Shown in pieces: positions 8,876 through 17,563 of a DNA stretch of 64,000 nucleotides; position 1 is the stretch's first letter; every line of letters starts with the position of its first letter. Below the pieces are notes generated by a model. The model did no database searches and was not told the DNA's origin. It saw only the letters and a list, made by a program, of their open reading frames with translations. Source of the DNA: Aquabacterium humicola. GTDB lineage: Bacteria; Pseudomonadota; Gammaproteobacteria; Burkholderiales; Burkholderiaceae_C. The DNA lies in assembly GCF_030167915.1 (NCBI RefSeq), contig NZ_JARGNB010000001.1, positions 1,240,001-1,304,000 of the forward strand. Reading direction: 5' to 3'. Made by a program: the position numbers and the translations under genes.

Positions 8876-10179
8876 AGCGCACGCTCGCCGTCCTGCTGCC
8901 GCTGATCGCAGCCCTGCAGGCCGCGCCCGCCGCGGCGCAATCGATGTTCCGCGGCGACGCCACCCACGCCGGCGTCACCACCAGTGCCGCGCCGCGCCAG
9001 GCGCCGACGCTGAAGTGGCGCTTCCCGACCGGCGACCGCATCGTCTCGTCGCCGGTGTGGTCGGCCGGCACGCTCTACGTCGGCAGCGACGACGGCCAGC
9101 TCTACGCGATCGATGCGGCCAGCGGCCGCCAGCGCTGGCAGCTGGCCACCGGCGGTCCGGTGGCGTCGACGCCGGCGGTGGCCGAGGGCCGGGTCTACGT
9201 CGTCAGCTACAGCGGCGGCCTGCATGCCGCGGACGCGGCCACCGGCGCGCTGCTGTGGAAGTTCGCCGGCGAGGGCGAGCGCCGCTTCGAGGCCCGCGGC
9301 CTGCACGGGCTGCAGCCGCGCGCGCAGACCTTCGCCGACCCTTTCGACGTCTACCTGTCGAGCCCGGTGGTGGCCAACGGCCTCGTCTACTTCGGCAGCG
9401 GCGACGGCCACGTCTACGCGCTGGATGCGAGGGCCGGCACGCTACGCTGGAAGTTCCGTACCGGCGACGTCGTGCACGCGTCGCCGGCGCTGGCCGACGG
9501 ACGGCTCTTCGTCGGCAGCTGGGACGGCCGCTTCTACGCGCTGGACGCCGCCACCGGGCGCGAGCTGTGGCGCTTCCAGGGCGGCGTGGATGCGCTGATG
9601 GCCAACCAGCAGGGCTTCCAGTCGTCGCCCGCGGTGGTGGGCGGCATCGTCTACACCGGCAGCCGCGACTCGAACGTCTATGCGCTCGATGCCGCCACCG
9701 GCCGCGAGCGCTGGCGCTTCTCCACCGGCGCGAGCTGGGTCAACACCTCGCCGGCGGTGGCCGACGGGCGCGTGCACTTCGCCACTTCGGACTCGAGCCT
9801 CTACCACGTGGTCGACGCGGCCACGGGCAAGGCCATCCACCAGCAGCCGACGCAGGCCTACGTGTTCTCGTCGCCGGTGCTGGCCGGCGACGTGGTGCTG
9901 CTGGGCGTGCTGAACGGCACGCTGCAGGCGCGCGACCGCGCGAGCGGCGCGCTGCTGTGGGAGTTCCGCACCGAGGCCGCCCGCGCCAACCGCGGCTGGG
10001 TGCTCAGCGCGGACGGCCGCTTCAACACGCCGATGATCTACCACTCGCAGTGGCGCGAAGGCATGGCCGCCGGCACCGAGCGCCAGTGGAGCGTCGGCTC
10101 GTTCTTCTCGACGCCGCTGGTGGTCGACGGCGTGGTCTATATTGGCAGCGCCGACGGGAATCTGTACGCGCTGCAGTGA
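8872..10179 (+). CDS. Periplasmic PQQ-like beta-propeller repeat protein
   Basis: 435 residues: signal peptide ending AAPAAAQS (about 23), then at least seven blades of the PQQ-dependent dehydrogenase/BamB type, each carrying the unit G-x-(V/L)-Y-x-G-S-x-D-x-x-(L/V)-Y-A-(I/L)-D-A-x-(T/S)-G-x-x-x-W. There are no recognisable dehydrogenase active-site or PQQ-ligand residues, and it is shorter than alcohol dehydrogenases, so it is probably a binding or scaffold protein. Start chosen at the ATG overlapping the preceding stop, which is directly followed by the signal peptide. The upstream partner has no known function. Confidence 0.85.
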   Translation: MKRTLAVLLPLIAALQAAPAAAQSMFRGDATHAGVTTSAAPRQAPTLKWRFPTGDRIVSSPVWSAGTLYVGSDDGQLYAIDAASGRQRWQLATGGPVASTPAVAEGRVYVVSYSGGLHAADAATGALLWKFAGEGERRFEARGLHGLQPRAQTFADPFDVYLSSPVVANGLVYFGSGDGHVYALDARAGTLRWKFRTGDVVHASPALADGRLFVGSWDGRFYALDAATGRELWRFQGGVDALMANQQGFQSSPAVVGGIVYTGSRDSNVYALDAATGRERWRFSTGASWVNTSPAVADGRVHFATSDSSLYHVVDAATGKAIHQQPTQAYVFSSPVLAGDVVLLGVLNGTLQARDRASGALLWEFRTEAARANRGWVLSADGRFNTPMIYHSQWREGMAAGTERQWSVGSFFSTPLVVDGVVYIGSADGNLYALQ

Positions 10180-10275
10180 GCGTCGGTGCCCCGCCACCGA
10201 CGCTCCCGACACCGCCATGCCCGTCCGCACTGCCTGCACCGACCGCACCGATCCGCCCCGCGCCGGGAGCCGCGC

Positions 10276-10551
10276 ATGAAGACCGCGCTGGTCTCGGCGG
10301 TGCTCACCGCCGCCGCCTTCGTGCTGGCCATCGTGCTGAACCCGTCGGCCGAGCAGCACCGGCAGGCGATCCGCGCGGCCACCGCCGAGCGCAGCCCGCT
10401 CGCCGGCGCGCTCGGGGTCGGCGCGCTGACCGCCTTCGCCTCGAACTACCGCTCGTGGGGCGTGGCGTCCTACACCACCATCAACGGCAAGACGGTGTCC
10501 TACGGCGCCTTCGGCGTCGTGCATGTGGTGCCGCCGTCGGAGCAGCGCTGA
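10276..10551 (+). CDS. Small membrane-anchored protein, DUF4359-like
   Basis: 91 residues. One N-terminal membrane segment (about 4-21) is followed by VLNPSAEQHRQAI and a C-terminal NYRSWGVASYTTINGKTVSYGAFGVVHV segment. The NPS-x-x-x-H/Y motif plus a small beta-rich tail resembles the DUF4359 family (from memory). ATG preceded by GGGAGC. It lies between the propeller gene and an acetyltransferase gene on the same strand. Function unknown. Confidence 0.6.
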   Translation: MKTALVSAVLTAAAFVLAIVLNPSAEQHRQAIRAATAERSPLAGALGVGALTAFASNYRSWGVASYTTINGKTVSYGAFGVVHVVPPSEQR

Positions 10552-10567
10552 GCAGCCGCCGATCGCG

Positions 10568-11035
10568 ATGAAGGCCACGTTGCGCGCTGCGCAAGCCGCG
10601 GACGCACCGGCCATCGCCGCGCTGCTGATCGCATCGCGCCGCACGCACCTGCCCTACGCGCCGATCGCGCATCCCGATCACGACGTGCAGCGCTGGGTCG
10701 CCGGCGTGCTGCTGCCGACGCAGGCGGTGACCGTCGCGGTGGCCGACGACGGCACGCTCGCCGGCGTGCTGGCCACGGCGATCGTCGACGGCGTCGGCTG
10801 GATCGAGCAGCTGTACCTCGCACCCGCGCTCGTCGGTCGGGGACTCGGCACGCGGCTGCTGCAGGGGGCACTGGCCACCTTGCCGCGGCCCGTTCGGCTG
10901 TACACCTTCGAAGCCAATGCCGGCGCGCGGCGCTTCTACGAACGCCACGGCTTTCGGGCGCTGGCGTTCAGCGACGGCAGCGGCAACGAGGAGCGCTGCC
11001 CGGACGTGCTCTACGAGCTGGCGACCGCCGGCTGA
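10568..11035 (+). CDS. GNAT family N-acetyltransferase
   Basis: 155 residues, a complete GNAT domain. Motif A appears as LYLAPALVGRGLGTRLLQGAL (Q/R-x-x-G-x-G/A acetyl-CoA loop), followed by LYTFEANAGARRFYERHGF, the motif-B segment with the usual N-x-x-A-x-x-F-Y-x-x-x-G-F. Start set at the ATG that begins MKATLRAAQAAD; a longer frame exists but would overlap the preceding gene. The acceptor substrate cannot be read from the sequence. It is 16 bp after the preceding small membrane protein gene. Confidence 0.85.
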   Translation: MKATLRAAQAADAPAIAALLIASRRTHLPYAPIAHPDHDVQRWVAGVLLPTQAVTVAVADDGTLAGVLATAIVDGVGWIEQLYLAPALVGRGLGTRLLQGALATLPRPVRLYTFEANAGARRFYERHGFRALAFSDGSGNEERCPDVLYELATAG

Positions 11036-11057
11036 GCGGTCGCCGCGGCCGGCGGAC

Positions 11058-11501
11058 TCAGGCCCCGCCGGGTTCCGTGTCCCGATGCCCGCGGACCGCA
11101 GCGCCGTCGAACGCCGCCGAGTCGCGCACGTTCTTCTGCACCGCCACGGCCGCGAACAGGCTCAGCACGTAGGCCATCGCGTAGAAGCCCTTCTCGGTCG
11201 AGCCGAGCTTGGCGTTCCACAGGCCGACGGCCAGCAGCAGCAGCGACAGGATCAGCGAGAACCAGCACAGCGCCGAGTAGATGCCGGTGACGGGGATGCC
11301 TTCGAGCTTGTCGCGCACCGACTTCTGCAGCGACACCGCCGAGAACAGCCCGTAGAACAGGATCGTGAAGTAGTAGCCCTTCTCGTTGAGCGCCATCTCG
11401 GCGCTCCACAGCCCGGCCATGTACGTGATGCCGCCGGCGAACAGCGCGGCCCACGAGGCGCCGACGAACGCGGCGGTCGGCTTCTGGTATTGCGGTTTCA
11501 T
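11058..11501 (-). CDS. YiaA/YiaB-family inner-membrane protein
   Basis: 147 residues with four predicted membrane helices in two repeated halves: [23 protein letters not shown]...[25 protein letters not shown] and [19 protein letters not shown]...[25 protein letters not shown]. The repeated E-K-G-(Y/F)-(Y/A) and V-Q-K-x-V-R-D motifs define the YiaAB domain. Start ATG lies just after GAGGTGAGGAC. The last 18 residues are polar and not part of the domain. No function is established for the family. Confidence 0.85.
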   Translation of the reverse strand: MKPQYQKPTAAFVGASWAALFAGGITYMAGLWSAEMALNEKGYYFTILFYGLFSAVSLQKSVRDKLEGIPVTGIYSALCWFSLILSLLLLAVGLWNAKLGSTEKGFYAMAYVLSLFAAVAVQKNVRDSAAFDGAAVRGHRDTEPGGA

Positions 11502-11544
11502 GTCCTCACCTCCAGCAGGCGAGGATAGCCCAGCGGCGGACCGG

Positions 11545-12048
11545 TCAGCCCGGCGACGAGCCGATGTGCGCGCCGCGGCCGCGGTAGCGCGTCGCGGGCC
11601 ACAGCGCCCAGACGACGAGCACGATCGCCGCGGCGACGGCGTAACTTTCGAGCACCGGCAGGGCGTCGAGCAGGCCGGGCGCGAGCATGCCGAACGCCAG
11701 CGCGAAGGCCGCGGTGAAGGCACAGACCAGCAGGCGCAGGCCGACGTGCGCGAGCGCGCTGGCGCCGGAGCGCTTGTGCGGGTTGAGCAGGCGCCGGCTG
11801 TCCGGATGCAGCGTCGCACCGAGCACCTCCCAGGCGCCCCAGGCGAACAGCACCGCCGCGGCCAGCAGCGCGCCTTCGGCCGGCCGGAGGTCGAGCAGCG
11901 AGCCGCCGGGCAGGAGCGCGTCGACGCCACTGCCGATCAGCACGCAGGCGGCCGCGATCAGCAGCAGCCCGTGCAGCCGGCAGCGGCGCCACGCCAGCAC
12001 CAGCAGCGCGGCGGCGAGCCCCAGCAGCAGCGGAATCGGCGTGTTCAT
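11545..12048 (-). CDS. Polytopic membrane protein of unknown function
   Basis: 167 residues from [10 protein letters not shown], preceded by GAGGCGCACC. Four to five hydrophobic segments: about 5-18, 26-42, 61-78, 98-122 and 130-150. A loop reads [20 protein letters not shown]. No family is recognised. It is 43 bp upstream of the YiaA-like gene on the same strand, so the two are probably co-transcribed. A start five codons earlier (MTRRT) is also possible. Confidence 0.6.
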   Translation of the reverse strand: MNTPIPLLLGLAAALLVLAWRRCRLHGLLLIAAACVLIGSGVDALLPGGSLLDLRPAEGALLAAAVLFAWGAWEVLGATLHPDSRRLLNPHKRSGASALAHVGLRLLVCAFTAAFALAFGMLAPGLLDALPVLESYAVAAAIVLVVWALWPATRYRGRGAHIGSSPG

Positions 12049-12175
12049 GGTGCGCCTCGTCAACTGAAGCTTCGTCGAGCGGACGCCGGCCCGTCAAGGC
12101 CGATCGTTCCACGCCTTCAGTCGCTGCAGGGCGCGCGAGAAGACCCCCGATCGCGACCGCGGCACACTGGCGCCC

Positions 12176-13429
12176 ATGGCGGACCCGACCGACCTGCGCG
12201 CCACGATCGATGCGCTCTACCGCAGCGAATCGCGCCGCATCTTCGCGACGCTGGTGCGGCTGCTCGGCGACTTCGACCGCGCCGAGGAAGCGCTGCACGA
12301 GGCCTTCCGCGCCGCGATCGAGACCTGGCCGCGCGACGGCCTGCCCGACAACCCGCGTGCGTGGCTGGTGTCCGCCGGCCGCTTCAAGGTGATCGACGCG
12401 ATCCGCCGCGGCGCACGCTTCGAGCCGCTGGCCGAGGAGGCCGAGCCGGCCGACCCGGCGAGCCTGGACGACACCGCGCCCGAGCCGATCGAGGACGACC
12501 GGCTGCGCCTGGTCTTCACCTGCTGCCACCCGGCGCTGGCACCCGAGGCGCAGATCGCGCTGACGCTGCGCGAGGTCTGCGGGCTGACGACCGAGGCCAT
12601 CGCGCATGCCTTCCTCACCGGCGCGCCGACGCTGGCGCAGCGCATCGTGCGCGCGAAGACCAAGATCCGCGACGCGCGCATCCCGTACCAGGTGCCCGAG
12701 GACGGCGAGTGGCCCGCGCGGCTGCCGCCGGTGCTGCGCGTGGTCTACCTGGTGTTCAACGAGGGCTACTCCCCGGCCACGGGCCCGGACCTGACCCGGC
12801 AGGCGCTGTCGGCCGAGGCGATCCGGCTCGGCCGCCTGCTGATGGACCTGCTGCCGCCCGCCGCGGCCGGCGCCGAGGTGCCGGGCCTGCTCGCGCTGAT
12901 GCTGCTGCACGAATCGCGGCGGGTCGCGCGCAGCGACGCCGAGGGCGACCTGGTGCGGCTGGAGGACCAGGACCGCTCGTTGTGGGACGCCGCGCTGATC
13001 GCCGAGGGCCGCGGCCTGGTGCAGCGCGCGCTGCGCGCCGGCCGCGCGGGCCCGTACACGCTGCAGGCGACGATCGCCGCGCTGCATGCCGACGCCGCGA
13101 CCCCGGCCGCCACCGACTGGCCGCAGATCGTCCGGCTTTACGAACTGCTGCTGGCCGAGGAGCCGTCGCCGGTGATCGCGCTGAACCATGCGGCGGCGCT
13201 GGCGATGCGCGACGGCCCGGCCGCGGGCCTGGCCCGCATCGATGCGCTGCTGGCCGGCGGCGCGCTGGCGCAGTACCACCTCGCGCAGGCGGCGCGCGCC
13301 GAGCTGTGCCGGCGCCTGGGCCGCTTCGACGACGCGCGCGCCGCCTACGACGCCGCGCTGGCGCTGGCGCAGCAGGGCCCGGAGCGCCGCTTCCTGCAGC
13401 GGCAGAAGGACGGCCTGCCGCCGGCCTGA
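12176..13429 (+). CDS. ECF-type RNA polymerase sigma factor (ECF42-like, with C-terminal helical extension)
   Basis: 417 residues, far longer than a minimal ECF sigma. Sigma2 occupies about 5-75 (DFDRAEEALHEAFRAAI...PRAWLVSAGRFKVIDAIRR), sigma4 about 115-165 (LTLREVCGLTTEAIAHAFLTGAPTLAQRIVRAKTKI), then a long helical DUF6596/TPR-like extension with RVVYLVFNEGYS and a terminal RRFLQRQKDGLP. This layout is that of ECF41/42-type factors, whose extension replaces an anti-sigma and whose usual neighbour is a YCII/DGPF protein; both a VOC and a DGPF gene follow. There is no Shine-Dalgarno; CACACT lies eight bases before the ATG, which suggests a leaderless transcript. Confidence 0.9.
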   Translation: MADPTDLRATIDALYRSESRRIFATLVRLLGDFDRAEEALHEAFRAAIETWPRDGLPDNPRAWLVSAGRFKVIDAIRRGARFEPLAEEAEPADPASLDDTAPEPIEDDRLRLVFTCCHPALAPEAQIALTLREVCGLTTEAIAHAFLTGAPTLAQRIVRAKTKIRDARIPYQVPEDGEWPARLPPVLRVVYLVFNEGYSPATGPDLTRQALSAEAIRLGRLLMDLLPPAAAGAEVPGLLALMLLHESRRVARSDAEGDLVRLEDQDRSLWDAALIAEGRGLVQRALRAGRAGPYTLQATIAALHADAATPAATDWPQIVRLYELLLAEEPSPVIALNHAAALAMRDGPAAGLARIDALLAGGALAQYHLAQAARAELCRRLGRFDDARAAYDAALALAQQGPERRFLQRQKDGLPPA

Positions 13430-13521
13430 AAAGAATTGCGCGCGGATGTCGAATCGGCGCCGGGCCGTTCGACCAGGAGGGCGAGCCGCCGTCGGCCGCG
13501 TCAACCCACTGAGGTTCCGTC

Positions 13522-13998
13522 ATGCAGCAGAAGATCACCCCATTCCTGTGGTTCGACACGCAGGCCGAAGAAGCCGTCGCGCTCTACACGCGGCTGTTCA
13601 AGGACGCCCGCGCCGGCCGGGTCACACGCTACCCGGAAGGCGGCCCGGGCCCGGCCGGCAGCGTGATGACCGCCACCTTCTCGATCGAGGGCCAGGCGTT
13701 CATCGCGCTCAACGGCGGCCCGATGGTCAAGTTCTCGCCGGCGATCTCGTTCGTCGTGCACTGCGACAGCCAGGCCGAGATCGACAGGCTGTGGGCGGGC
13801 CTGTCCGAAGGCGGCAGCACGCAGCCCTGCGGCTGGCTCACCGACCGCTTCGGCGTGTCGTGGCAGGTCGTGCCGCGCGAGCTCGATCAGCTGATGACCG
13901 ACCCCGACCCGGCGCGGGCGCAGCGCGTGATGCGGGCGATGCTCGGCATGACCCGGTTCGACATTGCCGCGTTGCACGCGGCCCGCGACGCCGCCTAG
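13522..13998 (+). CDS. VOC-fold protein (PhnB / 3-demethylubiquinone methyltransferase-like domain)
   Basis: 158 residues. Opens MQQKITPFLWFDTQAEEAVALYTRLFKDA, the classic start of PhnB-like glyoxalase/bleomycin-resistance fold proteins, and continues through FSIEGQAFIALNGGP and WLTDRFGVSWQVVPREL. The partner histidines of true glyoxalases are not evident, so a metal-free or binding role is possible. It lies between the ECF sigma factor and the DGPF protein, all on one strand, and is probably part of their regulon. Whether it detoxifies something or senses it is not known. Confidence 0.88.
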   Translation: MQQKITPFLWFDTQAEEAVALYTRLFKDARAGRVTRYPEGGPGPAGSVMTATFSIEGQAFIALNGGPMVKFSPAISFVVHCDSQAEIDRLWAGLSEGGSTQPCGWLTDRFGVSWQVVPRELDQLMTDPDPARAQRVMRAMLGMTRFDIAALHAARDAA

Positions 13999-14027
13999 GA
14001 TGCCGCCGACCACGAAAGGACGCCGCG

Positions 14028-14369
14028 ATGCGCTACCTGTGCTTCGTCTACTGCGAGGACGGCCGCCTCGACACGCAGACACCCGCCGAGCTCGAGGCCT
14101 GCATGGGCGAGCAGCTCGACTACTTCGCGCAGCTGCAGGCCCAGGGCCACGGCATCGCCGCGCACTCGCTGCAGCCGCCGGAGACGGCGACCTGCCTGCG
14201 CGTGCGCGGCGGCCGCGTGTCGATCACCGACGGGCCGTTCGCCGAGACCAGCGAGCTGTTCGGCGGCTTCTTCATCCTGGAGGCGAAGGACCTCAACGAA
14301 GCGATCCGCATCGCGCAGCAGATTCCAGCCGCGCGCTTCGGCTGCATCGAGGTCCGGCCGCTGCGCTGA
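14028..14369 (+). CDS. YCII-related / DGPF-domain protein paired with the ECF sigma factor
   Basis: 113 residues. MRYLCFVYCEDGR opens the fold and the hallmark ITDGPFAETSELFGGFFILEAKDL carries the D-G-P-F-A-E motif. It ends AARFGCIEVRPLR as in other members. In many actinobacteria and proteobacteria this family is encoded beside ECF42-type sigma factors and is thought to be part of the signalling or its main target; that is family knowledge, not shown here. The ATG lies 29 bp after the VOC gene stop. Confidence 0.9.
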   Translation: MRYLCFVYCEDGRLDTQTPAELEACMGEQLDYFAQLQAQGHGIAAHSLQPPETATCLRVRGGRVSITDGPFAETSELFGGFFILEAKDLNEAIRIAQQIPAARFGCIEVRPLR

Positions 14370-14388
14370 TCGCGGCGGCCGGAGGCGG

Positions 14389-14922
14389 TCACTTGCCGTC
14401 GCGGTCCGAATCGCCCGGCATCGCGCGCTCGATGCCGTCGGACAGGCGCTGCCACGCATCGCGCGTGGCCTGCTTCGCGCGCTCCCAGGTCAGCGTCGAG
14501 CTGCCGCGCACGGTGTCCCACTCGCTCGCCAGGCGCGGCTCGATGTCCTCGAAGCGCTCGCCGGGATAACGCGTATAGGCATCGACACCGTGGCGGTACG
14601 CCGGCGCGTAGTCGTCGTAGGGCGCGCCCTGGTCGACGTACGGGCGCTTCGAGTAGTTGTCGCGCCAGTAGCCGTCTTCCAGGGTCGGGTCGACCTGCTC
14701 GGCGATGGCCTTGCCGGCCAGCCCGCCGACGATGGCGCCGGCCGCAGCGCCGATGGCCGTGCCGACCGGGCCCGCGGTGGTGCCGATCGCCGCGCCGGTG
14801 GCCATGCCGCCGACGGCCGCGCCGATGCCGGTGCCCACCGGGTGCGCGCCGGGGGCGCCGCTCAGCGGGTCGCGGTTGGCATCGGCGTCCGGATGCATGC
14901 GGGTGTCCTTGAGGTCTGCCAT
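14389..14922 (-). CDS. Glycine-zipper hypothetical protein
   Basis: 177 residues. A polar N-terminus (MADLKDTRMHPDADANRDPL) leads into a long Gly/Ala zipper (about 35-78: GTGIGAAVGGMATGAAIGTTAGPVG and so on) that could insert into or coat a membrane, then a Tyr/Asp-rich soluble tail with YWRDNYSKRPYVDQGAPYDDYAPAYRHG, ending in a charged helix. Start chosen at ATG with AGGAG eight bases upstream. The pattern recalls stress-related glycine-zipper proteins of Burkholderiales. It faces the DGPF gene tail-to-tail with a 19-bp gap. Confidence 0.75.
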   Translation of the reverse strand: MADLKDTRMHPDADANRDPLSGAPGAHPVGTGIGAAVGGMATGAAIGTTAGPVGTAIGAAAGAIVGGLAGKAIAEQVDPTLEDGYWRDNYSKRPYVDQGAPYDDYAPAYRHGVDAYTRYPGERFEDIEPRLASEWDTVRGSSTLTWERAKQATRDAWQRLSDGIERAMPGDSDRDGK

Positions 14923-15078
14923 GGGGGTCTCCTGTTTGGCGAGGTGTGCGGGCGGTCCGGCAAGTGCCGCGCCCACAGCCGCTTCGACTCGAACCCGAAG
15001 TGATGTCGGAGCCGGACTACAGCGCGGGCTGGATGCGTGCGGTTGCATCCGATCCACACGGGCCCGCGTAAGGCTGCC

Positions 15079-15097
15079 TGTCGACCTTTCGTCGACA
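15079..15097. promoter_or_regulatory. Inverted repeat upstream of the ferritin-like gene
   Basis: TGTCGAC-CTTTC-GTCGACA, a perfect seven-base dyad with a five-base spacer, 35 bp before the ferritin-like start. The location in the divergent intergenic region suits an operator; no regulator is known. Confidence 0.35.
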
Positions 15098-15131
15098 CCG
15101 TCCCCAGCCACCGCCCTTCGAGGAGATGTCC

Positions 15132-15710
15132 ATGAGCCCCCTGATCGCGCCGCCGCGCCGCCTGTTCCTGTCCCGCACCAGCCGGATGACCCTGTCCGCC
15201 GCCGCCGTCGGCCTGCTCGCCGGCACGGGCAGCGCGCATGCGCAATCGTCCGGCGCCACCGCCGCCGACGTCGGCATCCTCAACGTCGCGCTCGGCCTCG
15301 AGCACGAAGCGATCAACGCCTACCAGCTCGGCGCGATGAGCGGCCTGCTGCAGAAGGGCGTGCTCGACGTCGCCGTCGCCTTCCAGGCGCACCACAAGGC
15401 GCACCGCGACGCGCTGATCGCGACCATCCGCGCGCTCGGCGGCACGCCGGTGGCCGAGAAGAAGCTCGACGACTACGCCAAGGCGCTCAACGCCGGATCG
15501 CTGAAGAACCAGGGCGACGTGCTGATGCTGGCCACGAAGCTCGAGCTCGGCGCGACCAACGCCTACCTCGGCGTGATCCCGTCCTTCAAGGACAACAAGC
15601 TCGGCCAGGTCGCCGCGCGCCTGGCCGCCGACGAGACCATGCACTACACCGCGCTGATGAGCGCGATGGGGCAGGCGCTGCCGAACGGCGCGCTCAGCTT
15701 CGGAGCATGA
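15132..15710 (+). CDS. Secreted ferritin-like domain protein
   Basis: 192 residues. The N-terminus has basic residues (PPRRLFLSRTSRM) then a hydrophobic stretch ending GSAHAQSS (about 38), a Sec or Tat-type export signal. The mature protein is a four-helix ferritin-like bundle: NVALGLEHEAINAYQLGA, VAFQAHHKAHRDALIATI, ATKLELGATNAYLGVI and AARLAADETMHYTALM, with E-H and E-x-x-x-H/Y residues placed as in di-iron or haem-free relatives. Start chosen at the second ATG, which sits six bases after AGGAG. A cytochrome c gene follows immediately, suggesting a periplasmic redox role. Confidence 0.82.
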   Translation: MSPLIAPPRRLFLSRTSRMTLSAAAVGLLAGTGSAHAQSSGATAADVGILNVALGLEHEAINAYQLGAMSGLLQKGVLDVAVAFQAHHKAHRDALIATIRALGGTPVAEKKLDDYAKALNAGSLKNQGDVLMLATKLELGATNAYLGVIPSFKDNKLGQVAARLAADETMHYTALMSAMGQALPNGALSFGA

Positions 15711-15711
15711 C

Positions 15712-16104
15712 GTGGCGGCGATGCGTCCCGTCGCGGCGGTGGTCGCCACGATGATCGCTGCGACGCTGGCCGCCGTCGCCCTGCCGGCCGCCGCCGCACC
15801 CGACGCCGCCCGCGGTGCGCGGCTCTACGAAGCGCGCTGCGGCGGCTGCCACGCGGTGCAGGCCGACCGCATCGGCCCGCGCCATGCCGGGCTGATCGGC
15901 CGACGCGCCGGCAGCGTCGAGGGCTTCGACTATTCGCCGGCGCTGAAGGCCGCCACGCTGCGCTGGGATGCGAAGGCGCTGGAGCGCTGGCTCGCCGATC
16001 CGGAAAGCGTGATCCCCGGCCAGCGCATGGGCTATCGCCTGGGTGACGCGGCCGAGCGCGCCGACGTCATCGCCTACCTGGCGACACTGGCTGCGAAGCG
16101 CTAG
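15712..16104 (+). CDS. Periplasmic class I cytochrome c
   Basis: 130 residues. Signal peptide to about residue 27 (LPAAAAPDA), a single haem motif C-G-G-C-H (about residues 43-47), and a distal Met in VIPGQRMGYRL, consistent with a class I mono-haem cytochrome of the c550 type. The fold closes with ERADVIAYLATLA. GTG is taken as the start because GGAG lies six bases upstream; an ATG three codons later is the alternative. It follows the ferritin-like gene without a gap, so both are probably on one transcript. Confidence 0.9.
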   Translation: MAAMRPVAAVVATMIAATLAAVALPAAAAPDAARGARLYEARCGGCHAVQADRIGPRHAGLIGRRAGSVEGFDYSPALKAATLRWDAKALERWLADPESVIPGQRMGYRLGDAAERADVIAYLATLAAKR

Positions 16105-16120
16105 CGAGCGAAAGGCGCGG

Positions 16121-17563
16121 CTACGGCCGCAGCCGCCGGCCCGCGTGCAGCTCTTGCAGCTCGCCGTCGCGCATCACCAGCCGGCCGTTGATCCACAGCG
16201 CGTGCAGGCCCTCGGGCCGGGTGGTCGGCTGCTCGTAGGTGGCGCCGTCGCGGATGCGCGCCGGGTCGAACAGCACCAGGTCGGCCGCGCAGCCGGCGGC
16301 GATGCGGCCGCGGTGGGCCAGGCCGAAGCGCTGCGCCGGCAGCCCGGTCATCTTGTGCACCGCGGTCTCCAGCGGCAGCAGGCCGCGGTCGCGGCTGTAG
16401 TGGCCCAGCACCCGCGGGAAGCTGCCCCACAGGCGCGGGTGCGGATGCGCGTCGTGCGGCAGGCCGTCGGAGCCGATCATCGTCAGCGGGTGCACGAGCA
16501 CGCGTTCGACGTCCCCCTCGGACAGCGCGAAGTACACCGCGCCGCCGGGCATCAGCCGCCGCGCCGCTGCCTCCAGCGACATCCCCCACTCGGCGGCGAT
16601 CGTGCGCAGCCGGCGCCCGCCCTGCTCCGGGTGCGGGCCCGACCAGGTGACGAGCACGTCGTCGGCATCGGCGATGCGGTCGGCGCGCAACATCGTCGAC
16701 GAGGCCGCGTAGGGATAACAGTCGAGGCACACCGGCTGCCGCGCCGCCGCGGCGTCGATGACCTGCAGCGTCTGCCGCGTGCGGCCGTGGTTGCGGCGGC
16801 CGATGACCTTGTGGTGCGACAGCAGCAGCGTCGCGCCGCAGCTGCGGCCGACGAGCAGCGCCTCGTCGATCGCCGGCGCGATGGCGTCGGCCTCGTCGCG
16901 CAGGTGCATCGCCAGGATCGCGCCCGGGCGAGCCTTCAGCGCCGCCGCGACCTCGACCATCTCGTCGGTGCTCGCGGCCCGCGCCGGCGGGTAGTACACG
17001 CCGGTCGACAGGCCGAAGGCGCCGGCCTCGAGCGCGGCGGCGACGTCGTCGCGCATCGCCCGGCACTCGGCCGGATCGGCCGGGCGCACCAGGTCGGCCA
17101 CATGCTGCAGGCGCAGGTTGGTGTGGCCGATCAGCGGCACGACGTTCATCGACGGCGACACGGCGTCCAGCCGCGCGAGGTAGTCGCCGAAGGCGGCGAA
17201 GCGCGGCGCGTCGTGCTGGCCCAGCACGTCCAGCGGCGCCGGCGGCTCGGCCATCGTCAGCGGCGCCAGGCTGAGCCCGCAGTTGCCCGTCACCACGGTC
17301 GCCACGCCCTGCATCAGCTTGGGATGCGGCACCGTCTCCTGCAGCAGCAGGCCGTCGTCGTGCGAATGCGTGTCGATGAAACCGGGGCACAGCACGAGGC
17401 CGCCGGCGTCGACCACCGGGCCGTCGGCGGCGGCGCCGGGCGGCAGCACCGCGGCGATGCGCCCGTCGCGCACCGCGACGTCGGCGGCGCGGCGCGGTGC
17501 GGTGCTGCCGTCGATCAGCTCGGCACCGCGGATCACGAAGAGCGAAGACGACGCGGGATTCAT
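16121..17563 (-). CDS. N-acyl-D-amino-acid deacylase family amidohydrolase
   Basis: 480 residues. N-terminal beta-sandwich segment (LFVIRGAELIDGSTAPRRAADVAVRDGRIAAV), then metal motif LCPGFIDTHSHDDGLLL, a TIM barrel with GNCGLSLAPL and MHLRDEADAI, and a C-terminal RGRIAAGCAADLVLFDPARI return to the sandwich. These fit D-aminoacylases (hydrolysis of N-acyl-D-amino acids) and not dihydropyrimidinases. Its start overlaps the stop of the Bug gene as ATGA. With the Bug protein and the divergent LysR gene it forms a likely uptake-and-hydrolysis unit. The exact acyl-amino acid cannot be read. Confidence 0.88.
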   Translation of the reverse strand: MNPASSSLFVIRGAELIDGSTAPRRAADVAVRDGRIAAVLPPGAAADGPVVDAGGLVLCPGFIDTHSHDDGLLLQETVPHPKLMQGVATVVTGNCGLSLAPLTMAEPPAPLDVLGQHDAPRFAAFGDYLARLDAVSPSMNVVPLIGHTNLRLQHVADLVRPADPAECRAMRDDVAAALEAGAFGLSTGVYYPPARAASTDEMVEVAAALKARPGAILAMHLRDEADAIAPAIDEALLVGRSCGATLLLSHHKVIGRRNHGRTRQTLQVIDAAAARQPVCLDCYPYAASSTMLRADRIADADDVLVTWSGPHPEQGGRRLRTIAAEWGMSLEAAARRLMPGGAVYFALSEGDVERVLVHPLTMIGSDGLPHDAHPHPRLWGSFPRVLGHYSRDRGLLPLETAVHKMTGLPAQRFGLAHRGRIAAGCAADLVLFDPARIRDGATYEQPTTRPEGLHALWINGRLVMRDGELQELHAGRRLRP

